Source of the DNA: Vespula vulgaris
Lineage: Eukaryota; Arthropoda; Insecta; Hymenoptera; Vespidae
Length of the DNA: 64,000 nucleotides
Direction: 5' to 3'
Assembly: GCF_905475345.1 (NCBI RefSeq)
Contig: NC_066587.1
Location: forward strand, 14,996,558-15,060,557
Position numbers and translations under genes: made by a program. Shown one piece after another: positions 37,439 through 49,122 of the stretch (position 1 is its first letter; each line of letters starts with the position of its first letter). A model generated the notes under the pieces. That model ran no database searches. It was not told the origin of the DNA and saw only the letters and a list, made by a program, of their open reading frames with translations.

Positions 37439-37458
37439 TTTTTTTTTTTTTTTTTTTT
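37439..37458. repeat. Poly(T) tract, 20 bp
   Basis: Twenty T in a row following CTTT repeats. On the minus strand this is a 20-A run, but no retroposed gene body or target-site duplication is evident. Confidence 0.95.
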
Positions 37459-37689
37459 GATAGAAACATTTAATAATCGAAATGAAACTTTTGTATCAGC
37501 GATCGACAAACAATTGTTGAGCTAATATGACATGGTCCATTCCATCGAATGCTATTTACATATTTATCAAATTTTGTTTTATAAGCGTATATATAAATAT
37601 GTTATGCTCGCGAAAAGTTTAATGAATAAGATTAATGCACGGAAAAAAGTACGACGAGTAAAAATACACGAAAATATAGGAGAATGACG

Positions 37690-37880
37690 AACGCGGGGGC
37701 GGTATCAATTTTTCATCACCGACTGTTTGCCGAGAGTAATGAATTTTTATCGGACATTACGCGACTATTTACAAGTTTACTTATTGCCATAAGGGATACC
37801 GAAATGATGAGACTGGTCTCACTATAGCCGTATGACGTTTTTATTTTTAATTAGGTTACCCAAACTAATTAATTCTTCGC
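37690..37880. promoter_or_regulatory. Candidate regulatory block
   Basis: Complex repeat-free sequence contains TTTTTATCG, TTTAC repeats, TTTTAATTAGG and CTAATTAATTC words, so homeodomain-type cores cluster at its right end (about 37845-37873). CpG content is higher than in the AT-rich flanks. Enhancer function is inferred. Confidence 0.3.
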
Positions 37881-39378
37881 CGGAAGCATCGGCGCGGGCT
37901 CTCATTAATACGACACGGGAGTATTGACGGCCAGTAAAATAGAAAAGAAAAAAAAAAAGAGAAGAAAAACGCTCGCCGATGGTGGAAAAAGTTCGTAATT
38001 TACGGGCAACGTAAACGCTCTGAGCGGCTCGAAACATCCCTTTTACTGGTTCTTTTTTTTCGAAAATCCCATCGGACGATCCCGATTGATTAGCTTCGTT
38101 GTCATTTGTCACACACCTCGGTTATTCTCTCTCTCTGTCTCTCTCCCATTTCTTTTTTATTTTTTCTATCTTCCTTCTATTTTTTTATTAAAAAACGAAA
38201 AAAAAGAAGCACTGTTTCTTAATCAAAACTTATCACCTTTCCATTAACACTGTATTTGTATTCACTTCTTCGGTAGATAATACTTTCGGACACAGATAAT
38301 CGTTCGAAGGTATTTTTTTAAAGGGTATGAGAGTATTTCGATACGAGAAGAGATTGTTACCGTAATACCAGTTCGAAACTTCTCGACACACTTCCCCATG
38401 CTCCTTTTATTGGCTTTGTAACCTCTAGTTGGGAGGATCATCGTTTCTAGTATCTTTTATAAGTACAAGCATGTGATTAGCGAAAATAATTTTATAAAAT
38501 CTATTATAATTGAGATAATTAAAGTTTTGATAATATTATCGATACTTTACTCCAAGTGAAATTTCATTTGATTTCATATAATTTAATTAATTGGAATACT
38601 CTTTTGTAAGAGCAAAATGTCGGTATGAATTTTAATAATCCAGAGAAATTTAATTTCTCGTACAATTTCAATTTTATAATTTGATTGATCATCGAGTATT
38701 CGGAAAATAATGATCGATTGTCACTATTGTTTAAAATTATAAAAAAAACTTCGTACGTCGAAAAATACAAGGAAATGAATATAAAAAAACGATCACTTCT
38801 CATATATTTATATATCCCATATATTAAATATATAAAAAAAATATGTATATATTTTTTTGTTATTTCTAACAAGAAACTTTTAATAATCCCATTGATTAAT
38901 CCGCACGATTCAATCGAATTCGAAAGCACTTTCACTTCGCGGCGGAACGTCGAAAGGCTGTCACTCAAGATCGAATAATAGACTTCTTGATAAGAAAGGA
39001 ACGTCTATTAAATCTGTTTAAATCATCATCCGTCATTACTCTCTGGTCTTACTCATTGGTCTCAAGAAAAAGATCGTTAACGAATAAAAAAAAAAAAAGA
39101 AAAAGATAAAAAAATAAACGTTTGAAAGATGAAACGAGTAAGTAAAGAGTTCACCAAATTCGATCATTTTCATGTTTAAATTAACCCTTACCTTTAATCC
39201 AGATCTGTTTTCTCGATGGATGAAAAGGGAACATCGATCGATCGACTCTAGTCCTTTAGTTTCGTACACGATTGGTCGCACTTGAAAATTAAAGATGGAA
39301 GAAAAGAAAAGAATGTGGAACAACGTTGATAAATAATTCACTCCTATATTTGCTAATTCTCTTTCTCTCTCCCTCTCT

Positions 39379-39382
<4 letters not shown>

Positions 39383-39419
<37 letters not shown>
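39383..39419. repeat. (TC)18 microsatellite
   Basis: Perfect TC run of 37 bp, opposite in sense to the (AG)19 run about 430 bp to the right. Confidence 0.97.
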
Positions 39420-39423
<4 letters not shown>

Positions 39424-39619
39424 TTTTTTTTATTGTCTCTTGTAATGGACGGAAAAAATAAAAAGAAGGAAATGGAGTTGAAAAAGAAAAAAAAAAATGG
39501 AAGAAAGAAATGGAATGATCGTGAAAAAAGAATGACGATACGACAATGACGATGACGATGACGAGAAATGTAAAATCAGAGAAGAGAGGATAGATTGAAT
39601 CGAAAGAGAGGAAAGGAGA

Positions 39620-39830
39620 GGATGGAGAGGCAGCGTTCCTCGCGATAGACGATACGCGGATGACTCGCCGGACGCGACTGACAGCACCGTGTTGCGCCAC
39701 GTGGGCTCCGGCCGGCGCGTACTCACACACAAATGTATACTTGCGCACGAGCGCGCCATTTGCGATCATGCGCAACGTATACCTTCCACTACCGCCATCG
39801 TCGCTGCTATACAAGAACGGTACCACTAGC
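39620..39830. promoter_or_regulatory. CpG- and GC-rich block, possible promoter-like region
   Basis: This is one of the most GC- and CpG-rich 200 bp of the window, with CCACGTGG (an E-box palindrome) and many CG-containing words. Two overlapping plus-strand frames cross it (39660-39893, 39733-40209) but end in the (AG)19 tract and show no domain. It could be a promoter, an alternative first exon or an enhancer; no core promoter motif is obvious. Confidence 0.3.
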
Positions 39831-39838
39831 AAAGAGAG

Positions 39839-39850
<12 letters not shown>

Positions 39851-39888
<38 letters not shown>
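39851..39888. repeat. (AG)19 microsatellite
   Basis: Perfect AG run of 38 bp. Confidence 0.97.
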
Positions 39889-39891
<3 letters not shown>

Positions 39892-40918
39892 GAAACCTCA
39901 TTCTACATCCTTCGTTTTCTATCCCCCCTTCTCATTTACCACACCTCCTCCCTTTTTTTGGCGTTCTCGTTAGCTCGCGTAATTAGTCGCGATCATCGAT
40001 TACGCACCGTTCGTCCCATGAGCCATTTCTTTCGATCGCAAAAAGTTCATATTCTTAGGATCGCACATGACTATCGATTGAAATTATTCGACAAGACATT
40101 ATATATCTTTTTTTATATTTATTTATTTATTTTTTGTTACGTTTTCGAGAGAGAGAGAAAGAGAAAGAGAAAGAGAGGGAAGAAATTCCGTGACATTGTA
40201 ATTTTGTAAAAGGTAGAAGTTCGAAAGTAGGTAGGGAAAGAACGCTGTTAACTTCCGGGAGATGTGGTTTAATTAAAAGCTCGGTTTCCACCTGACACGG
40301 AGAAAACAATTAAGGCGTCACGAAGAGGTGTTCGATCCTTCGAGTTTCTTATCCTCTCCTGCATTTGTCCTTTCTCCTTTTTTTCTTTCCTTTTCCTTTT
40401 TTTTCCTTTTCTTTTTATCAGAGTATCTCGAGTGGGCGATCGATCGATCTGAGACTATTAGGAAGAGGAAAGAAATAAGAAGAAAAGTTGCTTCGTCTAT
40501 CGACACGATCACTGACATTTTCTTTCTGTCACTCTCGCATGTCTCTAATTCGTTCGATCTCTCTCTTTCTCTCTCTCTCTTTCTCTTCTTCTCTCCCTCT
40601 TTTTTTTTGTGGAATCGAACCTCGATTACTAAAGTACAACGTACAAAAGAAACATTGTGAAATATTGATCGCGGTCGTAACCTGATTTACGTTCTACTCG
40701 AAGCCACTGACGTACAAGAGGAGCATTACCTACTGCCATGGAACGACGTCATTCGATTAATTAAAATAATTATCTCTCGTACGTGTGACAGTAACATCGA
40801 GCTTGCGCGCGCGTTCGATCGTTTTTTTTCTATCTTTGACAGAAAAGCTTCGTGTTTATGTCGAAGGGACATTTCAATGGGCGACAATGTGTTTTCATTT
40901 CGACGTAAAAGAATCTAT

Positions 40919-40943
<25 letters not shown>
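40919..40943. repeat. (TC)12 microsatellite
   Basis: TC run of about 25 bp followed by a longer pyrimidine-rich stretch to 41005. Confidence 0.95.
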
Positions 40944-40951
<8 letters not shown>

Positions 40952-41892
40952 TTTTCTTTTTTCTCTCTCTCTTTCTGTCTTTCACTTTCTTTCTCTTTCT
41001 CTCTTATATCTTTGCTTACACAGAGAGAAACCTTCTTTGAAAATCCTAGTACGAAAACGTGTGCATCGTCGATTTCTTTTTTCGCAACAATATGTCTGCG
41101 AGGTAGCGACGAAAATAAACCGGAACAAGAATAAGAGAATAAGAACGAGGAAGAATATTCTTTGTTCGTACAGAGGAAAGAACATGTTACGAATTCTGCG
41201 GTTCGCTTTCTTTTGAAAGAGCATATACGAAGGGACGGAATAAAAAAGGACGCTTCGTTTTATAGAACAGACAAGAAGGATAAACAAAAGAAAGAAAGAG
41301 AGCGAGAAAGAAAGACAGAAAGTATTCGGAACGTGGAAAGGGCAAAAGCGATTAACGTTTTCTTTCCAGAACGTAGAAGTAATAATGAAAAATGAGAAGT
41401 ATTAAACGTTCAAAATCGAACAATGTCGAAAAAAGAAAGGATACTTCTTTCTCTTTCTCTTTTTATTCTTTGGAAAAAAATATTTCGTTTAAAACAAGAC
41501 GATACTATCGATCCTCGAAGCGTAAACGCGTTTTTTGTCTTCTAAAACGAAAGAAAATGGCCTCCTACCTCCGACTCTTTTACCCATAATTTTACATTTT
41601 CCCCTTTTCTAATTTCTACTTTTCAAAGTAAGTAGTCATAATAACTGTTTTCAATTAGTCTCCATTGAATTTCACGAAACAAAGTCTTTAAATAAGGAAC
41701 GCTTGGTCCTGCCCCACCCCGAAGATCCGAAAAGAGGCCTCACTTGAATTGTCACGCTTTTGTGACTTCGATGTACTTCGAAACGATGAAAAGAGAGATA
41801 CCCTCCTTTCTCTTTCTTTATTATGTTGAAATGGCTCAAATTATCGACGATTTAATTAAGATCACGAGAGGATTATATATACATACACACAC

Positions 41893-41914
41893 ATATATAT
41901 ATATATATATATAT
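41893..41914. repeat. (AT)11 microsatellite
   Basis: Perfect AT run of 22 bp after a short CA run. Confidence 0.95.
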
Positions 41915-42173
41915 GAATTTAATAAATGAAACATTTAATAATTATCTTCGTATAATAAAGTAACAAAATTTATAAGAAAGAAACAAATTTTTAAGTAAGT
42001 GCTGTTATCGAAAAGTCGATATAAAGTTCGTACAGATATATGGACGCTCTCGCATCTCCGAACGGAGAGCAACTCCGAGAAGCGGATGTGACTGGACGGT
42101 AGCCTAAGCCAGGGGTGACGTGAGAGAAAGAAAGAAAGAGAGAGCAAGAGAAAGAGAGAAGAAGAAAGTAAGA

Positions 42174-42250
42174 GAGAGAGAGAGGTGAAGAGAGAGATAA
42201 AAATAGAGAATGAGAGAGAGGTGAAGAGAGAAATAAAAATAGAGAGAGAG
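42174..42250. repeat. 36-bp tandem duplication in a GA-rich tract
   Basis: A unit containing GAGGTGAAGAGAGA and TAAAAATAGAGA occurs twice with an exact 36-bp offset (GGTGAAG at 42184 and 42220). One mismatch distinguishes the core copies, so the duplication is fairly recent. Confidence 0.85.
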
Positions 42251-42318
42251 AGAGAGAGAATGAAAGAAGGAAAAAGAAGGAAGGAATGGAAAGATGGAAG
42301 GGAACAGAAAGTAGCAGA

Positions 42319-42354
42319 TTCAGGGACGATTTCAGGGACGACTTCAGGGAGGCT
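42319..42354. repeat. Three 12-bp tandem units
   Basis: TTCAGGGACGAT, TTCAGGGACGAC and TTCAGGGAGGCT lie in perfect register. The array begins a GC-richer, non-AT stretch that runs to about 42770. Confidence 0.85.
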
Positions 42355-42628
42355 TCTGTGGGAAGCTGCTAATTACCAAGGCTTGTTTGAATCGTTACAG
42401 TGGCCATCGGGTTTCTCCTTCTATCACTGACGTCCCTGAACCCTTTCTCCTCTTCTCCTTCTCTTTTCACCTCCTTCAGCATCACAGTATACAGTCATCC
42501 CATAGTCCACCGAACTTCCAACGTTTCCTTTCCCAAACCCTGCCTCCCCACTCTGTTCCTAATTCCGTTTCTCACTCCGTACCCTCCGGCATCGTCCACT
42601 GGCTTCTTCAGGGCAGCAGAAACGAAGG

Positions 42629-42668
42629 TACCACCATCACCACACCACCACCATCACCACCAGCATCA
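42629..42668. repeat. (CAC/CAT)n triplet tract
   Basis: ACC/CAC/CAT triplets over about 40 bp. Frames through it give His, Thr or Pro runs; no protein family is implied. Confidence 0.85.
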
Positions 42669-42830
42669 GGAACGACGGTGGTGGAACCTTTCCAAAGCGA
42701 ACTCCTGCGTTTGCTTGCATTCAGGGCAACCACGGGAAAGACCCCGCTGTCTCGAGCGTGTTAATTAGACCTGCTTTTGTTTCGGAAAGAAGCCTGAGTG
42801 AGGTAAATATGGACGATCCAAACCGTATTC

Positions 42831-42845
<15 letters not shown>

Positions 42846-42870
<25 letters not shown>
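42846..42870. repeat. (CT)12 microsatellite
   Basis: Perfect CT run of 25 bp. Confidence 0.95.
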
Positions 42871-42871
<1 letters not shown>

Positions 42872-43214
42872 ATATTTTCTGTCTGTCTCTTTCTCTCTTT
42901 CCTTTTCTTTATCGTTTTCTTTCTTCAGTTCGCCTTATTTACCTGCCTTTTTATCCTCCGATCCTTTGCCTCCTATCGCCTTGGTTTCCCAAGTGTAAGG
43001 ATGGCGAAGGAGCAACTGGAAGTAGAGGGTTGGAAGGAGTTTCTCGTTTCTTTCGTTTCCATGAAGAAGTAATAATGAAAAATGAAGAAACCATTGAGAA
43101 CAATCACTTCTGAAAGAGAAAGAGAAAAAGAGAGAAAGAGAGAGGGAGAGAGAGAGAGAGAAGGAGAGAAAGGAAGTGAGAGGGAGTTGAGGAGGGGGTA
43201 GAAGAGTGAAAGGA

Positions 43215-43410
43215 GAAAATTCGCGGTTGCTTTTAATTATCGACGTTTACGTGCTCGGCCGAGCGCCTTTCATTTGCAAATGCGAGAGATTTCGCGTGTT
43301 TCTCCCGCGTGTGCTATTCCCGCACAAGAACGGCAACGGATTGCCAAAAGATTTTGATTAACTTTATTGTCTTGAACGCCATGCTAATTAATGCCGATCT
43401 CGTTACTTTT
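43215..43410. promoter_or_regulatory. Candidate regulatory block with two perfect palindromes
   Basis: GCTCGGCCGAGC (43253-43264) and CATTTGCAAATG (43271-43282) are perfect 12-bp palindromes six bases apart. The second resembles POU/octamer-type ATTTGCAW sites. TTTTAATTATC lies before them, and GATTAAC and GCTAATTAATGCC after. The block is complex and CpG-containing beside a purine tract. This is one of the better enhancer candidates by motif density; the factors are inferred. Confidence 0.4.
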
Positions 43411-44302
43411 TCCCGTAAAAAACCGTATCTTCCTCCAATGACTTTTTTTATTTTTATTATTTGAAAAGAAATATTTGAAAACGAAAAGCCACGTCTCTCT
43501 AATTAATTTTTGTCAAATCGCATTGTCACGTGTTATCTGTCTCGTTCTATCAACATGTCGACCTTCTCGACAAATTAAAACGATTGTATTTTTGACGTTT
43601 AACTTTTCATCACGTATTTTAAGTTATTTTGCGTTTGACACGTGATCAACGGGCGTATCTTTTCTTTTTTTTTTTGCGTGGTTCGCCTTTAATATTAAAA
43701 GTTTTATAAAAAAGATAAGTCGGTGAAAAATATTGGGACAAAGGAACGATATCATATCAGCTAATGATATTTATTAAATCGATCATCGAGCATCGCTTCA
43801 AACAATACAATCCTATTTATTTTAGAATCGCTTTGTTAGCGTATATTATTTATTAGGAGATTGGTTATTAGATGACATTATTTTTGGTAATAAACTAAAT
43901 CCAATTGCTGTATAATTTAATTATATTATATATGTGTAATTATAAACTATCATCAAACGAGAAACGTAGAAATACGAGGAAGATGAAATTTAGAACGACG
44001 GGTGAACGACCGCGGAATCATCAACGTTTCCTTCTCTAAAATCTGAGACCAAAGAAAGCTTACACACGATTTTCCTGAAAGTGTAGGTGGTATGAAATTA
44101 GAAGCGCACCAGTAACCCCTTCATTTACGTCTCTCCGTCTCTTCGTCTACCGTCCGTCATTTGGTTCCTTCTCTCCTTCTTCGTGTTTTTTGAGAGAAAG
44201 AGAAGTAGGAAAAGAATGAGAAAGAAAAAAGAGACGAAGAATGTGAAGGGGCTGGATATTACGGACTAGTCGGGCCTACGCAAATTCATTCATGTTAGGC
44301 TT

Positions 44303-44332
44303 CTATCTTTATCTTTATCTTTATCTTTATCT
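44303..44332. repeat. (TATCTT)5 repeat
   Basis: Five near-perfect hexanucleotide units. Confidence 0.93.
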
Positions 44333-45631
44333 CTCTCTTTCTTTCTGTCTTTCTCTTTCTATCATTCATTGACACCGTACGAAGGGTCGCTGCGTGATGT
44401 TTACATTTCAATTATCCGACGCTTCGCTCGTGCCATTATTAGTATTTGCATGATTTAGTAGGAGAAGCCTGCTTTACCCTGTAGACTGTTCTGTCTGGCT
44501 TTCTCGATCGAGAAATGCCGTACTTTATGAGTTCCTCTTACGAAGCTCACCCTCTTGAACCAGAGGGTAGAACTGAGACAATGAGAAAACGAGTTGTATA
44601 GAAACTCGAGAATTTCGCTAGTAACCAAACGATACATATCTTCTGACAATTGTCATTACTTCCACTTGTCAGTGTAATAACTTTTTCGATACAATTATAG
44701 TATTTAAATATACTATAATTAATATAGATGTATGTATTCATTTGAAGTATATACATTTTATATATATATATATATATGTATTAAAATAAGTTTGTTACGT
44801 GTTACATATTATTTAAATAATTTAATTATTGTTAACCCTCTATGTTACTTTGATATTATACTTTTGTAAATGTAATTAAAAAGTTTTAAAAACGTTGAAC
44901 GAAAGATTAAAGAGATCTAAAACTTACGAGTACATCATACATACATAGTAATTTTTTAATATACGAACAGAATTTTCGTCGATCAACTTTGATGGACGAC
45001 GGTAAAGACGAATTGAAATCCAGAAAGGGAAAGGCTGAAGACTTACGGATTAATGATTCAAATCCGCGATTAAGTTCGAGCAAAAATGTACGTACGAGTT
45101 TCGAGATCGCGGCTTTAAAGTAAACTCGTCGGTATAAAACTTTTACAGCGGCCGAAGGAAAATCGTTGCGGCGAAAGCCGTATATAAATTAGAAGTTTCG
45201 GATCAACGTATATACCACTCACGTATTTTAAATGCGAACTAGCTGCAATCTTTCTCAGTAAGAAATTTTATTATAAGATCCTATATGACTTAGTTATTTG
45301 AATTAATTTTACCTGCTGTTCCTTGTTTCACAATAATATAATCATTTAAATATCAAACAATTTCGATTATCAAGTCTTTATTTAAATTATATTACACTTG
45401 TTTATCATATTACATCTAATTATTAATATACATATATCATGATAATGAAATCATTATAAAATGAGTGAGATTCAATTTTTTCATTTTTATTAAATAATGT
45501 CTTCTAATCATAATAAGAGCGGAAAACGAAGTAAAATCTTTTATATTTCGTCGGATTTTATAATTCCGTAATATCAAGAAAAGAGTGAAGATGAATTAAC
45601 GAATCTTAGAGAAGAGAAATATATGTGTCTA

Positions 45632-45656
45632 TGTGTGTGTGTGTGTGTGTGTGTGT
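45632..45656. repeat. (TG)12 microsatellite
   Basis: Perfect TG run of 25 bp. Confidence 0.96.
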
Positions 45657-47827
45657 ATAGAAAGAAAATCATTGAGATAGGAAAGAAACGGAACATTTTG
45701 CGCTCGTTAAAACGTGCCGCTTCAGCATCCATTGCAAACCGGAAGGAAGAGAGTCGCTTTCTTTGCATAAAATGAAGGGCTGACCCATTTTTCGTGCTTG
45801 AATTATCCTTGAATAAAACTATAGCTTTATCTCGATCGAGAGTTCTACTTTAAAATATAATTTAGAGATAGCGTATAGATCAATTTATTTTTTATTTTTT
45901 CTTCTACGAAAGAAACTAAAAATGAATTTTAGTAGGATTTTTAAGAGATTACCAAACGCTTGCACAAATGTAGATCCCTTTGATTAATTACACATGATTT
46001 ATATAAAATATAGTATTTATAACAAAAACGAATTTCAAGGGAAATAAAATTCATATACGATGGTTCAACAAGATCAATAAAATATAACAATTCTCGATTC
46101 GATTGTTGTACGTGTAAACGGAAACGCAGTTCGGCGTTTCCGGTACGTTCAATGGAACGCATGAGATAAACGTGGTTTTATCGTAACGCTCAACCGATCG
46201 TAGACTATTCGAAAAGACTAATCTATCGTTGTCTGGTATACGACTATGACGACGAACTCTCGTCACTAACAAAGTTTCTCTCACGGCACATTTAGCGATT
46301 CTCGTCGACGACTTCCATCGGGAATACTAGAGATGTAGGATGAGTATACCATAGAAGTATCGATTATCGTCGATCGAGATTCACGCGAGTGTGTTCACAC
46401 TTCTCTCAACGAGAAAGAATGCGCAAAATACCGTGAATAATCGAACATGAGTGTCATACCTGAGAATATATTACAACGTTCGCTTGAAAAATCATTTAAT
46501 GTCACATCGATCATTTTTTTTATCGCTTTCCATTCTTTCGTTTTCACGTCCACTTGAATTCCTTGCTTTTGACGGATCGTCTTTTTAGATTATGCTCCTT
46601 AGAACTATTAAAAATATCGTTGCTTGAATATCTTTGCTATCGTTTTCCGATTAAATCGATTTTACGTGTCTCGATCGATTAATCGAAAGGAAAATTATTG
46701 ATCATCTGTAGATATCTGCTTTTTAAGTTTACTTAGGATTTTGCGTTTTTTTTTGTTAGCACAGGATTGTTCGTAGTAGTAATTTTAGATTTATTTTATC
46801 CTAATTTTGGATTAATCGATAAAGAAAAGTGAGATCGTTCTCTACAGAAAGATTAAAGATCCTTCGTTCCTTCGTTTTAGAAGGCGGAAATGAATTTCCT
46901 GAAAGTGAACGTTACGAGATGTTTTGGGAATTTTACGAGTTCTTCGATGAGGTCATCCTACCATGGACCATCTATTATCCCTTATCTTTTGATGGGGTCC
47001 ATCGAATGGACGTGCATTGAACTAATCTTGTTCTGAGAATGTTTTTCTATCGTTTGACGATCCCCTAACGAACGACATCGATGTCCGATGTAATAAAATT
47101 CTTGTCTCAGTGCGATCCCGTATCGAATTGATCTTTATAGAAAAGTATTTTATTTTTTTGTTTGCTTCTCGATATTATATCGACGAAAAAGAAAAAAAAT
47201 TGATTCGACTATAAATTTCACTCAAATAAGTCCTTTCCACAAATTTCTTCCTCGGACATAAAGATAATGGAATTAAAATTAATTAATCAATATCGAATCT
47301 TTTCGATATTATGATATTAATCGAAAGCGTAAAGTGAATTTTCTTTGTGAAAATTGGACGCTACTCATTCTTGAAGATTAATTAGGTTCTCTCTCAAACA
47401 TTCTATATATACGTCTTATCTATTATCATAAACGAGCAATAATAGCGAAGATCCTTCGGGGCAGATAACTGACCGTTTTCGAACAAAGACGATATATATA
47501 AACGCGCGAGCTGCCTTCGACAAGTCCCTGGCATCCTGCTTCGCGGCTCGCTTGTTTCTCTACGAGAGATTAGTTCCCCGGAAACGATCGTCCTCGTTGT
47601 TCTCTCGTTGACGTTCTCGCGGATCGTCGACTTTATGAGAACAGGATCGCTCGCGTCATTGACTACCATCTCGAAACTCGAAACTCGGCTTCTGCGAATG
47701 GCGGCAGTTAGTTCGTTCCATCTCTAACCGTGCGTTTATTCCAAAACTTTGGGAATATCAGATCGACGATGGAGTGTATAAGAGAGACGTAGAGAGAGAA
47801 AGAGAGGAAGAGATAGAACTAAGGCAC

Positions 47828-47937
47828 CTCTCTCTCTCTCTCCTTTTCTTTGTGTTCGTCTCTTTCTCTCTCTCTCTCTCTCTTTCTCTTTCTCTATCTC
47901 TCTTTATCTCTTTCTCTCTCTCTCTCTCTCTCTCTCA
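47828..47937. repeat. CT-rich low-complexity tract
   Basis: CT runs broken by TTT and AT interruptions over 110 bp. Confidence 0.92.
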
Positions 47938-48671
47938 CCATCCAAGTCACAGTAACTGCAGTTTGCGAAGACCAACCGAGGATAGATAAGACCAGGAAGG
48001 CTCGGACGCGTGGAACGAGTTCGTTCGTCGATGAACGATACGCTCGAGGGTAAGCTCTGTCCTAGCGGGTTTGTGCTTTGTCGATCGTCTTTACTCAGGA
48101 AGTCGGGATACAATGTATTGTAGATACACTTTCGACATTTCGATTTGCTTTGCAACGTGTGTACGAAGGGTCGATTGGATCGACATAAACGAGTAAAACG
48201 ACTTTTCGTAACGTATTCCTTTCAATATAATTAATATAAAAATGTTAATGCATTATTCACGATATTCGCTCTAATAAGGCAATTAATGTTTTTCTCATGG
48301 CTTCTCTTTACCTCAATCATATTTAATAAGTATGCTTAATTAGTTTCCCATATCGATGGTAATGAAATCTTATAATTATTGTAGAAAATTTTTTTTGAAT
48401 ACCATCCTCGATCACTTTAGTTAATCATCTTTCCTATACTATTCATCATTTTTACCTCGCTGGTATGAACTCCATGATGAAGCTTCTCGCAGCACTCTTT
48501 TCATTAACACACATCACGCGTAACCAGAAAATTAATCGAAGAAGAGCATTAATTACTGCCGATAGACGAATGCATTAACGTGGAATTCGACGGGAAACGC
48601 ATCTGCTGTGCGTTCTCTTCAGCATCGAACGCGAGTGGAAAGCAAGAAGGGAGAGACAGAGAGAGACAGAC

Positions 48672-48679
<8 letters not shown>

Positions 48680-48708
<29 letters not shown>
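48680..48708. repeat. (GA)14 microsatellite
   Basis: Perfect GA run of about 29 bp; a pyrimidine CT-rich stretch follows at 48750-48796. Confidence 0.95.
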
Positions 48709-48710
<2 letters not shown>

Positions 48711-49083
48711 CAGTCGAGGCAAAGTCGCGTTCTCCAGATTACAAAGGTCGCTCTCCCTCTCTTTCTCTCTCTTTCTCTCTCCCTCCCTCTCTTACATACA
48801 CGCTCTCATACGACAGAGGTACGAGGAGTGCACTTTTCATTTCAAGGACAATGGACTGGCTCGATATCATCGTTCATCGCGTACCAACGATATATCGTGC
48901 ACGCTTTAAACCTTTTAGGTCGTGGCCCAACGTTAGCACCGACGCCGACGTCGACGCCAAATGAGATGGCAGGCCGCGGAGAATGGAACGTGAAAGGCTC
49001 TTAGCAGGTGCTTTAGGTGGGCGTGTTCGACCGCGATATAGTACCTTTTAACCGTGGAAACAGCGAAAAGCACCACGAGCATG

Positions 49084-49087
<4 letters not shown>

Positions 49088-49118
<31 letters not shown>
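49088..49118. repeat. (TC)15 microsatellite
   Basis: Perfect TC run of 31 bp. Confidence 0.96.

Positions 49119-49122
<4 letters not shown>

Larger units (their letters stand above)
33001..39400. other. Non-coding block 6: no gene seen
   Basis: No exon can be supported. The block has a long CT/CTAT tract (33095-33250), CTCTTT repeats (33549-33574) and an (AC)28 Z-DNA-prone tract (33830-33900). AT tracts lie at 34248-34286 and 35618-35669, a GA tract at 36167-36208, a CT-rich stretch at 37040-37170 and 20 T at 37439-37458. A 160-residue frame at 36425-36907 lies partly in complex DNA but has no recognisable domain. A candidate regulatory block lies at 37690-37880. AT-rich filler covers 34880-35350 and 38450-38980. 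Confidence 0.6.
39401..45600. other. Non-coding block 7: no gene seen
   Basis: No exon can be supported, although this block holds two relatively GC-rich stretches (39620-39830 and 42300-42770). Microsatellites include (AG)19 at 39851-39888, CT runs near 40919-40943, 41893-41914 (AT), 42846-42870 (CT), TATCTT repeats at 44303-44332 and several purine-rich tracts. Tandem duplications occur at 42174-42250 and 42319-42354. A strong regulatory candidate lies at 43215-43410. AT-rich filler covers 43700-43960, 44640-44960 and 45240-45600. Confidence 0.6.

Noticed and set aside
37439..37458. Poly(T) tract as the tail of a retroposed sequence on the minus strand
   Set aside because: No gene-like body precedes the tail on that strand and no target-site duplication is visible.
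39353..39901. 182-codon minus-strand frame
   Set aside because: It spans both facing microsatellites; only a short middle part is complex, and no domain is visible.
47488..47530. TATATAAA word as a possible promoter
   Set aside because: No initiator match at the proper distance, and TATA-like words are common in this AT-rich DNA.
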